Source: Candidatus Limnocylindrales bacterium (GTDB taxonomy: Bacteria; Moduliflexota; Moduliflexia; Moduliflexales; JAUQPW01). From it: DNA of 26,935 nt. The translations under genes were made by a program, and so were the position numbers. The stretch is taken from assembly GCA_035559535.1 (NCBI GenBank), contig DATMBG010000018.1, positions 1 to 26,935 of the forward strand, in the 5' to 3' direction. The stretch's first letter is position 1; the number at the start of each line of letters is the position of its first letter. Below, piece by piece: positions 14,894 through 21,917 of this stretch. The notes beneath the pieces are model-generated. The model was not told the DNA's origin and made no database searches. It was given only the letters and a program-made list of their open reading frames with translations.

Positions 14894-16117
14894 ATGATCA
14901 ATGAGAAGTGGTATGATATTGCCATTATCGGCGGGGGAATTATCGGTATGGCTACGGCCATGGAACTGATGTCACGACCGGGCCTTTCTTTAATCGTTTT
15001 GGAGGCAGAAGATCGGATAGCAGCCCATCAAACAGGAAACAACAGCGGGGTCATCCATTCTGGTCTCTATTACAAACCAGGCTCCTTGAAGGCCCGTAAT
15101 TGTGTAGAAGGTCGGGAAGCCCTGTATCGTTTCTGTAAGGAGTACGGGATCGCCCATCAACGCTGCGGTAAGGTGGTTGTAGCAACCCATAAACGTGAGT
15201 TACCTATCCTGGAGGAGCTGGAACGGCGAGGTCTGGCCAATGGTCTTCAAGGACTCCGAAGACTGAGTCCCGAAGAAATCCGTGAGTATGAGCCCCATGT
15301 CGTGGGAATTGCCGGGCTTTTGGTTCAGGAAACCGGCATTGTAGACTATGTTCAGGTAACCCATAAATTTGCCGACCTGGTAAGGGCTGCAGGAGGGGAA
15401 ATCCAAACCCGAGCTAAAGTCTATGGGGTTCGACGCCAACCCCAGGGCCTCTTACTGGAAACCCTTCGTGGAGAAGTCCGGTGTCGTTATTTGATAAATT
15501 GTGCCGGTCTCCAATCTGATCGGGTCGCCCGAATGTGCGGGGTTAATCCCCACCTCCAGATTATCCCCTTTCGGGGCGAGTACTATGAGCTTGTCCCCCA
15601 ACGCCGTTATCTGATCAAGAACCTGGTTTACCCGGTTCCCGATCCGGCTTTCCCCTTCCTGGGGGTCCATTTCACCCGCATGATTCACGGAGGGGTTGAA
15701 GCAGGACCCAATGCCGTGCTTGCCTTCAAGCGAGAAGGTTACCGTTTGACTAGCTTCTCCCTTAAAGACATGCTGGAAACCGTTACCTACATAGGATTCT
15801 GGCAAATGGCCCGGAGATACTGGAAAACCGGAATTGTAGAACTCTCTCGATCCCTCAACAAAAAGGCCTTTGTAAAAGCCCTTCAAAAGTTGGTTCCCGA
15901 ATTACGCCCGGAAGATATTCGCCCGGCCGGAGCCGGAGTCCGGGCACAGGCCGTCGAACCTAACGGCCTCCTGGTGGATGATTTTCGTATTGTCGAAGCA
16001 GAACGAATGATCCATGTTTTGAACGCCCCTTCCCCGGCTGCTACGGCCTCCATCAGCATCGGTAAAACCATTGCCAGAATGGCCGAGAAGAACTTCGATT
16101 TACCAAATGTAAAATGA
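14894..16117 (+). CDS. lhgO: L-2-hydroxyglutarate oxidase, FAD-dependent
   Basis: This 407-aa flavoprotein of the DAO family is of the normal LhgO length. The FAD-binding motif is IIGGGIIGMATAMEL (about 10-24). Family signatures are the EAEDRIAAHQTGNNSGVIHSGLYYKPGSLKA block, FRGEYYELVP, and VRAQAVEPNGLLVDDF with LNAPSPAATASISIG near the C-terminus. LhgO oxidises L-2-hydroxyglutarate to 2-oxoglutarate, repairing a side product of central metabolism, and passes electrons to the membrane quinone pool. I prefer the ATG at 14894 (MINEKWYDIAIIGG) over an in-frame TTG at 14834, because the extra 20 residues are basic, unlike the family, and overlap a hairpin. It follows the epimerase gene by 81 bp. 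Confidence 0.92.
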   Translation: MINEKWYDIAIIGGGIIGMATAMELMSRPGLSLIVLEAEDRIAAHQTGNNSGVIHSGLYYKPGSLKARNCVEGREALYRFCKEYGIAHQRCGKVVVATHKRELPILEELERRGLANGLQGLRRLSPEEIREYEPHVVGIAGLLVQETGIVDYVQVTHKFADLVRAAGGEIQTRAKVYGVRRQPQGLLLETLRGEVRCRYLINCAGLQSDRVARMCGVNPHLQIIPFRGEYYELVPQRRYLIKNLVYPVPDPAFPFLGVHFTRMIHGGVEAGPNAVLAFKREGYRLTSFSLKDMLETVTYIGFWQMARRYWKTGIVELSRSLNKKAFVKALQKLVPELRPEDIRPAGAGVRAQAVEPNGLLVDDFRIVEAERMIHVLNAPSPAATASISIGKTIARMAEKNFDLPNVK

Positions 16118-16149
16118 TTTTATTTATCTACGAAGGACTGTGAAAAGTA

Positions 16150-16221
16150 GGGAGTAGGGGAGTGTGGGAGTGTGGGGGTTTAGAAAGTAAAGTATTCATA
16201 CTCCCCTACTCCCACACTCCC
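16150..16221. repeat. Palindromic GGGAGTRTGGG repeat
   Basis: GGGAGTAGGGGAGT (16150-16163) is the exact complement of ACTCCCCTACTCCC (16200-16213). The unit GGGAGTGTGGG (16166-16176) can pair with CCCACACTCCC (16211-16221). Two alternative hairpins are therefore possible. It lies between the oxidase stop and the SD of the repeat-protein gene. It is probably a dispersed intergenic repeat and may act as a 3' hairpin. Confidence 0.75.
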
Positions 16222-16285
16222 AGACCCTGCTGTTGGCAGAAATAAACATCCAACCGGACCGTCATAAACTGGAGGTAAAATAAAA

Positions 16286-17815
16286 ATGTCTAAAAAAAGT
16301 ATGGGGTTCTATGTAACGATTTTTGTTTTGGGTATAACCTTCATGACCTGGGGAGAAGAATCGCCCCCAGATAGGGAGACTTCTCAAAGATTGATTACTC
16401 AGATCGATTTTTCTTCATGGATCAAGGAATCTCTCCAGGTAAGTCCGGATAGCCGGCGAATGGCCTATGGAGTTGAAGAGAACAATAAAATGTTTGTAAT
16501 TGTGGATGGAAAAAAGGAGAAGGCCTACGATGAAATTATGGAAGGCACTCCCATCTTCAGCCCAGACAGCCAGCATGTAGCCTATGGAGCTAAAGAAGGA
16601 TCCAAAGTACGTGTGATTGTAGACGGAAAAGAAGAAAAAGCTTATGATGGGGTAGGTACGCCTATCTTCAGTCCCGACAGCAAACGATTAGCTTATGGAG
16701 CCAAAGAAAAGGACAAGATATTTATCGTGGTGGATGGAAAGGAAGGGAAAGCTTACGAGAGTGTAAGTACTTTCACTTTCAGCCCGGACAGTCAGCGGAT
16801 GGCCTATCGGGCCCAGCTAGGTGATAAGCGATTGGTAGTGGTAGATGGGAAAGAGGAAAAACCTTACGATGGGATCGGTACGATCCGCTTCAGCCCGGAT
16901 AGTAAACGGATTGCCTATCTGGCCAAACAGGACAATCAGTGGTTCGTGGTGATAGATGGAAAGGAGGGAAAACCTTACGAAGGCGCCGGAAAGGGAGCCC
17001 TCGTCTTTAGTCCGGATAGCCAGCGGGTAGCCTATGTGGTTAAAAAAGGGAACCAAGCGTTGATCATTGTAGATGAAAAAGAAGAAAAGCCCTATGAAAG
17101 CATCTTAGAAGGTAGTCTTCTTTTCAGTCCGGATAGCCAACACCTGGCTTATGTAGCAAAAGAAGGGGAAAAATGGTTCGTGGTGGTAGATGGAAAAGAA
17201 GAGAAAGCTTACGAGGGAGTGGGATTAAACAGCCTCCTGTTCAGTCCGGATAGCCAACACCTGGCCTATGTGGCCCGAGAAGGTGGTAAGTGGTTTGTAG
17301 TAATAGATGGAAAAGAGGGAAAGCCCTATGAAAGTATTTTAAAAGGTACCCTCCTTTTTAGCCCGGACAGCCAACGAATCGCCTATGGAGCTAAAGAAAG
17401 CAATAAATGGTTGGTGGTAGTGGGTCAAACGTCCTCGTTTGATGGAAAAGAGGAAAAAGCCTATGAGGAAATTCTAAAAGATACCCTCCTCTTTAGCCCC
17501 GACAGCCGACACCTGGCTTATGTGGCCAGAGAAGGCGAAAAATGGTTTGTAGTCGTCGATGGAAAAGAAGAAAAAGCTTATGACCGTATCCTGGAAGGTA
17601 CACCCATTTTTAGTCCGGATAGCCGGCGAGTAGCTTATGGAGCCGGGATCGGTAATAACTGGTTCGTGGTTGTGGATGGAAAAGAAGGCAAATCCCATGA
17701 GGATATCGTTACGATTCGGGGGGGAAGGATTATCTTTGACTCTTCAGATACCCTCCATTACCTGGCCGTATTCCGCAATGGTGTTTACCTGGTGGAAGAA
17801 AAAATAAAAAATTAG
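16286..17815 (+). CDS. Exported PD40/WD40-like beta-propeller repeat protein
   Basis: This 509-aa protein has an N-terminal hydrophobic segment (FYVTIFVLGITFMTW, about 8-22) that looks like a signal peptide. From residue 52 there are 11 near-identical units of about 37-39 aa plus a degenerate twelfth (FDSSDTLHYLAVFRNGVYLVEEK). Consensus: FSPDSQRxAYxAKxGxKWFVVVDGKEEKAYExIxxGTxL. FSPDS-x-x-AY is the PD40 signature of TolB-like beta-propellers; the VVDGKEEKAYE part is specific to this protein family type. Propeller repeats usually bind partners, so an envelope scaffold or sensor is plausible, but no function is assigned. Unit 9 carries a 6-residue insertion (GQTSSF). SD GGAGG supports the start. 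Confidence 0.85.
   Translation: MSKKSMGFYVTIFVLGITFMTWGEESPPDRETSQRLITQIDFSSWIKESLQVSPDSRRMAYGVEENNKMFVIVDGKKEKAYDEIMEGTPIFSPDSQHVAYGAKEGSKVRVIVDGKEEKAYDGVGTPIFSPDSKRLAYGAKEKDKIFIVVDGKEGKAYESVSTFTFSPDSQRMAYRAQLGDKRLVVVDGKEEKPYDGIGTIRFSPDSKRIAYLAKQDNQWFVVIDGKEGKPYEGAGKGALVFSPDSQRVAYVVKKGNQALIIVDEKEEKPYESILEGSLLFSPDSQHLAYVAKEGEKWFVVVDGKEEKAYEGVGLNSLLFSPDSQHLAYVAREGGKWFVVIDGKEGKPYESILKGTLLFSPDSQRIAYGAKESNKWLVVVGQTSSFDGKEEKAYEEILKDTLLFSPDSRHLAYVAREGEKWFVVVDGKEEKAYDRILEGTPIFSPDSRRVAYGAGIGNNWFVVVDGKEGKSHEDIVTIRGGRIIFDSSDTLHYLAVFRNGVYLVEEKIKN
16439..17698 (+). repeat. Tandem coding repeats, about 111-117 bp per unit
   Basis: Eleven in-frame units share strongly conserved DNA words: TTCAGTCCGGATAGCCA, GCCTATG and GTGGATGGAAAAGAAG. 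Units 6-8 and 10 are most alike, which points to recent duplication or gene conversion. Unit 9 is longer by an 18-bp insertion at about 17427-17444. Confidence 0.85.
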
Positions 17816-18068
17816 AAGTCGGAGGTCGGAAACGATTAGACAGGCTTTCCATTCGGTTCATAATGGGATGATTTTTATTTTCGAATACCGGCCTCTGGAA
17901 CTCTGGCTTCTGATTTTTGCCTCCGGAAGTTAGGCCGGTTCATAGCATGGATTCTATCTTCTTCAGGAATTTGTGGGCACCGAGGGAATACGAACGGTTT
18001 TGATGAGAGTCTTTTATACCAGAAGCGGTTGGGGAAGCAGTCTTCTAAAACCGAAGCGGAAAAGGGTT
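17816..18068. other. Intergenic region with a repeat-like hairpin
   Basis: No gene is seen between the convergent repeat protein and permease genes. ACCGGCCT (17887-17894) and AGGCCGGT (17932-17939) form a perfect 8-bp stem. The enclosed words CTGGCTTCTGATTTTTGCC resemble the segment at about 1222-1250 inside the first PA14-YfhO gene (CCGGCTTCTGATTTC), so both may come from one dispersed repeat family. AGAAGTCGGAGGTCGGAA right after the stop is of the same style. Confidence 0.45.
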
Positions 18069-19250
18069 TTATTCCATCTTGTTTTCTTCTAATTCCTCCT
18101 CCGGAAGGTCCCCATGGGCGATATCTAATTGATACTTGAACTCCATACTATAAATATCCAGAACGGTTAAAAAGAGGACGGCAACAACCGGTCCGATGAT
18201 GAATCCCATGGCACCGAACATATTAATACCTCCCAGGGTCGAAAAAAAGATCATCAAATCATGCATACCGGTATCTTGTCCGATCAGGCGCGGGCCCAAT
18301 ACGTTGTCGATATTGATGATCACCACTGTAGTAATTAAAAAAATGGCAATCCCTTGCCAGATATGCCCGGTAACGATTTGAATAACGGCTGCAGGGTACA
18401 GAACCAGCCAGGAACCGATCATGGGTATGATAGACAAAATAACCATGATCACTCCCCACAGAACCGGTGAACCGACCCCAAATATCCAGAGAATTAATCC
18501 GCCCAGAATCCCCTTGATTAACCCGATCAATAAAGTTCCTTTAATTGTAGCCCGGGAAACGGAAGCAAAGCGAGAAAAAATGGCATCTTCATACTGACTA
18601 TCCAGAGGGCTCAGGTATTTGAGCCGACTTATCAAGGCTTCCCCATCCATAAAGAAATAAAACATGGTAAAGAAGGTGATGAAAACCTGGGCAAGGATTT
18701 GGAAAGTTCCTCTGGAGGTTTCATTGATAACCGTGGCTAACAGACTACTCACGGCTCCAGCAATATCTTGCAGGGTAGATTGCCAGTTTACCTCATCCAG
18801 ATTGAGCAGTTGAACCCACTTGGAGGTTTTGATCTTACCTAGAATTCCCTCATCACCTTTTTGAACAATTTCTCGAATTTGTTGCTGAGCCTTTGGATAA
18901 AAGGCAATAGCTTCTTGAGAGACCAAGTCGGCAACAATGTAGACCGGAGAAAGTAAACCCAACAACAGAATAATACAACAGACCAAGGAACTTAGAGCTT
19001 TACGGTTCCGAAAAAGCCTGAGCAGGTTCTCATAAAGGGGATAAAAGAGGGTGGTAAACACAGCCGCCAGCAATACCGGTACCAAAAAGATTTTGACCAT
19101 GTTAAAAAAAACAAACGAGATACCAATGAGAATCGCCAAAAGAAAATAGCGGCTAAACTTTTCAGACTGGCGTTTTCGGGAAACCCGGAGACGATCCAGG
19201 GTTGAATTTGATTGAGATGGTTTAGAAATCATTTTATCTTTAGAAATCAT
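18069..19250 (-). CDS. AI-2E family transporter (PF01594 permease)
   Basis: This inner-membrane protein of 393 aa from the ATG at 19250 has the AI-2E/YhhQ-TqsA-like layout: two N-terminal helices (about FLLAILIGISFVFFNMVKIFLVPVLLAAVFTTLFYP), a long soluble segment, then helices ending with the conserved block GPRLIGQDTGMHDLMIFFSTLGGINMFGAMGFIIGPVVAVLFL. Family members are implicated in export of autoinducer-2 or in Na+(Li+)/H+ antiport; which applies here is unknown. An in-frame TTG at 19289 would add 13 residues, but neither start has a clear SD. The N-terminus contains a short duplication (MISKDKMISK), reflected in the DNA as TTTAGAAATCATTTTATC repeated. A palindromic element lies upstream. 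Confidence 0.9.
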   Translation of the reverse strand: MISKDKMISKPSQSNSTLDRLRVSRKRQSEKFSRYFLLAILIGISFVFFNMVKIFLVPVLLAAVFTTLFYPLYENLLRLFRNRKALSSLVCCIILLLGLLSPVYIVADLVSQEAIAFYPKAQQQIREIVQKGDEGILGKIKTSKWVQLLNLDEVNWQSTLQDIAGAVSSLLATVINETSRGTFQILAQVFITFFTMFYFFMDGEALISRLKYLSPLDSQYEDAIFSRFASVSRATIKGTLLIGLIKGILGGLILWIFGVGSPVLWGVIMVILSIIPMIGSWLVLYPAAVIQIVTGHIWQGIAIFLITTVVIINIDNVLGPRLIGQDTGMHDLMIFFSTLGGINMFGAMGFIIGPVVAVLFLTVLDIYSMEFKYQLDIAHGDLPEEELEENKME

Positions 19251-19337
19251 CTTATTTAATGAATTAGCAGATAAAGGCGAATTCGTCAACTTTTTTTATC
19301 AACTCGAGAAGCCTGTGAAATATTTTTGTAGCTACTG

Positions 19338-19454
19338 CATTGTTTACTTAATTTTAGCCTCATAGGGTTGCTTTCACTCCCCAACTCCCCTCTCCCGCAG
19401 CGTAGGAGAAGGGCCGGGGGTGAAGGAGAATCCCACAGAATTAACTTTACAAGG
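19338..19454. repeat. Palindromic dispersed element, copy A
   Basis: A G+C-rich core (CTCCCC...CCTCTCCC / GGAGAAGGG...GGGGGTGA) is followed by GTGAAGGAGAATCCCACAG and AATTAACTTTACAA. The last 36 nt or so match the end of copy B at 24816-24967 with about three differences. The left end (CATTGTTTACTTAATTTTAG) is a decayed inverted match to the right end (13 of 20 positions). It lies between the permease start and the next operon. Confidence 0.7.
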
Positions 19455-19481
19455 TATTACTCCGCGAAAGAAACCTATAAT

Positions 19482-19490
19482 TGGTATAAT
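19482..19490 (+). promoter_or_regulatory. Extended -10 promoter of the small membrane protein pair
   Basis: TGGTATAAT (19482-19490) has a perfect TATAAT with a TGn extension; no good -35 is seen, as is common with extended -10 promoters. It lies 33 bp before the ATG at 19524. Confidence 0.55.
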
Positions 19491-19523
19491 TATTGCAATT
19501 TTTGAGGGAAGGAGGTTAATTTC

Positions 19524-19967
19524 ATGACATTACAAGATATTCTGACAACCCTGGGTCTTGTCTCTGTTACGGCTTTGATATTGGCCCTTTTGGGGCTTGC
19601 GCTGCTAAAGCATCGGTTACGTCACCTTCGACTTCCGCCTGATGCGGGCTTATTTGAAACCCTTCGTGCAGTTCCTCTCGGCCTTGTGGTCGTATTGGAT
19701 CTGTTGGATTTGAGTCTGGATATTTTTTCAGCGCCGATTTCCTGGGCCATTTTGAGTCGTCTGGGTCTACAAGGCTTACGCCAGGTTACTCTACTTGAAG
19801 CCCTCATTCCGGGGACCCAGCTTATCCCTACCATGACACTGGCCTGGCTTCTAGCCCGTTTCAGTGAACGAGCACGGCCTTCGTCCGCGGTTCAATCTGA
19901 CCCCGGAGAGGAGGTAAAAATGGACCATAACTTTTTTCCTTCATCGATAAAAAGGAGGAAACTTTAA
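19524..19967 (+). CDS. Small hypothetical membrane protein
   Basis: This is a 147-aa protein of unknown function. Residues about 8-28 (LGLVSVTALILALLGLALLKH) form a membrane helix. Residues about 47-75 (LRAVPLGLVVVLDLLDLSLDIFSAPISWAIL) and 88-113 are further hydrophobic stretches, with a basic, polar C-terminus (RARPSSAVQSDPGEEVKMD...). I recognise no named domain. A strong SD (GGAAGGAGG) and an extended -10 support expression. The stop codon overlaps the ATG of the next small gene by one base (TAATG). Confidence 0.75.
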   Translation: MTLQDILTTLGLVSVTALILALLGLALLKHRLRHLRLPPDAGLFETLRAVPLGLVVVLDLLDLSLDIFSAPISWAILSRLGLQGLRQVTLLEALIPGTQLIPTMTLAWLLARFSERARPSSAVQSDPGEEVKMDHNFFPSSIKRRKL

Positions 19968-20080
19968 TGCTCGTCGATATTAGCTGGACGGTGCTGGATA
20001 TAGCCATTCTGGTATTGATATTTAAGCTGGTATGGGAGGAAAGAACCCATTCCGGCCCGGGTTCAAAACTGGAAAAGTAA
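19967..20080 (+). CDS. 37-aa membrane peptide translationally coupled to the upstream gene
   Basis: The reading frame encodes a 37-residue peptide. It starts MLVDISWTVLDIAILVLIFK, a single hydrophobic helix, then a charged tail ending SKLEK. The ATG shares one base with the TAA of the preceding gene, and AAAGGAGGAA (19951-19960) is an ideal SD at the right distance, inside the end of the upstream frame. This coupling and the helix make it very likely to be expressed. It may assemble with the 147-aa partner in the membrane. Function unknown. Confidence 0.7.
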   Translation: MLVDISWTVLDIAILVLIFKLVWEERTHSGPGSKLEK

Positions 20081-20123
20081 AAAATTAAGAAACAGATTTT
20101 ATACCGGAAGAAATCTCACCCCC

Positions 20124-21221
20124 TCAATCCCCAAAGGAGATACCCAGGGCTCTTGCTGTCGCCACCACATCGTAATCCAGGGGGACCGATTTCATTTGTC
20201 GAATGGCTTCAGAAATGGGAATGGCATTAACACGTGGAGGGTTAAGGGCGACCATGACATTGACTTTACCTTCCAACAGACAGCGAATTGCTGCAGCTCC
20301 GAAGCGAAGACCTAATAACCGATCGAAGGCGGTTGGACTTCCCCCTCTTTGCAGATGACCCAGCACCAGAGAGCGGGTTTCTTTTCCGGTTCTCTTACTA
20401 ACTTCCTGAGCCACATATTCGGCAATACCCCCCAGTATCACACCATGGCCCTCTTCCCTGGGACCTTTTGTTCGTACTTTGCCTCCACGGGGATAGGCTC
20501 CCTCTGCACAGACAATGATTGTAAAATGCCGACCCTTTGCTTCCCGCTCATAAACTTTCTGGCAGACCTTTTCCAGGTCAAAGGGAATTTCCGGAATCAA
20601 AATAACATCTGCAGAACCGGAAACTCCCGAATGTAAAGCAATCCAGCCGACATATCGCCCCATAACTTCTACCACCATCACCCGCTCATGGGCTTCAGCG
20701 GTGGAATGTAATTTATCAATGGCTTCGGTTGCCGTGGTCACAGCCGTATCAAATCCAAAGGTCGCCATGGTTCCACTTAGATCATTGTCGATGGTTTTAG
20801 GTACTCCAATAATCGGAATTCCTTTTTCGATAAACTTTTGAGCCAGGCGCAGGGAACCATCCCCCCCAATACAGATGAGTACATCGAGTCCATATTTATG
20901 GAAATTCTCCACCACCTGATCAGAAATATCCATACGCTTAATCCCTTCGGCTGTTTTGACCGGATAATCAAAGGGACTGTTTTTGTTTGCAGTGCCGAGA
21001 ATCGTCCCACCCAAATGGGTAATCCCTCGAACCTTCTCAGGGGTTAAGCGGATCAGTTGATGGGGTTCAATGAGACCTCGATAACCGTGGGGTATTCCGT
21101 AAACTTCCCAGCCCTGTCCAATAGCTGCCAGAGTAGCGGCTCGAATGACTGCGTTCAGACCGGGAGCATCACCTCCTCCGGTATTAATGGCAATTCTCTT
21201 AATTTTTGAAGGGTCCAGCAT
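20124..21221 (-). CDS. pfkA: 6-phosphofructokinase, group III (ATP-type active site with Lys124 equivalent)
   Basis: This 365-aa enzyme phosphorylates fructose 6-phosphate in glycolysis. The nucleotide loop is TGGGDAPGLNAVIR (14-27). ICIGGDGS (117-123) has Gly at the position that is Asp in PPi-dependent enzymes, which favours ATP. VPKTIDND (140-147) has Lys where E. coli PfkA has Gly (PGTIDND) and includes the catalytic Asp. VMGRYVGWIALHSG (187-200) and GHLQRGGSPTAFDR bind substrate. Gly plus Lys is the group III pattern; the phosphoryl donor is predicted as ATP but is not certain. Length suits the group (about 340-365 aa). The ATG at 21221 is supported by SD GGGAGG. It lies alone on the minus strand, converging on the small-membrane-protein pair. 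Confidence 0.95.
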   Translation of the reverse strand: MLDPSKIKRIAINTGGGDAPGLNAVIRAATLAAIGQGWEVYGIPHGYRGLIEPHQLIRLTPEKVRGITHLGGTILGTANKNSPFDYPVKTAEGIKRMDISDQVVENFHKYGLDVLICIGGDGSLRLAQKFIEKGIPIIGVPKTIDNDLSGTMATFGFDTAVTTATEAIDKLHSTAEAHERVMVVEVMGRYVGWIALHSGVSGSADVILIPEIPFDLEKVCQKVYEREAKGRHFTIIVCAEGAYPRGGKVRTKGPREEGHGVILGGIAEYVAQEVSKRTGKETRSLVLGHLQRGGSPTAFDRLLGLRFGAAAIRCLLEGKVNVMVALNPPRVNAIPISEAIRQMKSVPLDYDVVATARALGISFGD

Positions 21222-21306
21222 ATCTGCCTCCCATATTTCTAGAGTTTAAGAGATTTAATCCTCGCTTTGAGACTGTCCTTATTAATTAAAAAGGGTATTC
21301 CAGGTT

Positions 21307-21531
21307 CTAAAAAAATGGACTAAAAACCCACTCCCCTTTGAAAGGGAATAATTTCAAGATCCATCTAGAAAAGGTATAACTGGAACTAAACTCCTTTAAC
21401 CCCACCAGAATTATTTTTTTTCCTTCCACTTTTAACTTCAAGTAAAATCTTTGATCTGCAACTACCTCTTCGTTATAAAACTGTTGCCCCATAAGATAGG
21501 GGCAACTTCCAAAGTTTCTACAATGTTTCAA
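21307..21531 (-). CDS. Doubtful small ORF with a Cys-x5-Cys start
   Basis: A 74-codon frame from TTG at 21531 encodes KHCRNFGSCPYLMGQQFYNEE and then basic and hydrophobic segments ending FSPFF. There is no SD before the TTG, nor a clear one before an internal ATG. The frame contains a perfect 8-bp hairpin (GTTGCCCC 21483-21490 with GGGGCAAC 21499-21506). It could be a small zinc-type protein, a decayed gene fragment or chance. I do not recognise it. Confidence 0.25.
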   Translation of the reverse strand: MKHCRNFGSCPYLMGQQFYNEEVVADQRFYLKLKVEGKKIILVGLKEFSSSYTFSRWILKLFPFKGEWVFSPFF

Positions 21532-21711
21532 GGGGAAAAGGATCTCAGAGAGTTCGTCTAAATTTTAGACAGTGAAGGAAGAAAATTGCCTATCTCTCTG
21601 TCAATTAACTCCCCCCTGTGATTCCCTTCTATAAGAGCGATATCCTTGGATCCCTTTATTTTTTAATAACTAATGGTATAAGCAAAAATAAAATGAATCG
21701 GTCTCTTTTTA

Positions 21712-21727
21712 TGGCATGAAGGATGCA
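21712..21727 (+). promoter_or_regulatory. Sigma-54 (-24/-12) type promoter
   Basis: TGGCATGAAGGATGCA matches TGGCAYGRNNNTTGCW at every fixed position except one (A instead of the first T of TTGC). The GG and GC pairs have the exact 10-bp separation required. The predicted transcription start is about 21738. Its place before the structured RNA and beside glnB/amt fits NtrC-type nitrogen control. An alternative extended -10 (TGGTATAAG) lies at 21674-21682. Confidence 0.6.
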
Positions 21728-21737
21728 TTGATGCCGG

Positions 21738-21900
21738 GAATAAAAAGTGACCCAGGAAGGGCGGATTAACTTTTTATTTTTCGACGCGGGCCCTTCCTGA
21801 TAGGCTACAGCACCTCCTTGATTCCCTCCTAGAGTAGCCTATAGGTTGGTAGGTGAGACGTCTTCCTAAGTGAGTTAAGATACTCACCTACCTGTTTTTT
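21738..21900 (+). ncRNA. Predicted three-hairpin RNA (sRNA or attenuating leader)
   Basis: Three perfect stems follow one another. CAGGAAGGGC (21753-21762) pairs with GCCCTTCCTG (21790-21799). ATAGGCTAC (21800-21808) pairs with GTAGCCTAT (21834-21842), directly abutting the first. GGTAGGTGAG (21848-21857) pairs with CTCACCTACC (21883-21892), followed by TG and TTTTTT (21895-21900), like an intrinsic terminator. Each loop is 25-27 nt. The second loop holds ACCTCCTT (21812-21819) and CCCTCCT (21824-21830), both complementary to Shine-Dalgarno sequences, including AAAGGAG of the next gene. The start site is inferred from the -24/-12 promoter. It matches no Rfam family that I know. Confidence 0.6.
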
Positions 21901-21917
21901 ACAAAGGAGTAAGCCGT

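Noticed and set aside
16439-17698. CRISPR-like regular repeat spacing
   Set aside because: Repeats are in-frame protein-coding units with conserved intervening sequence, and there are no cas genes.
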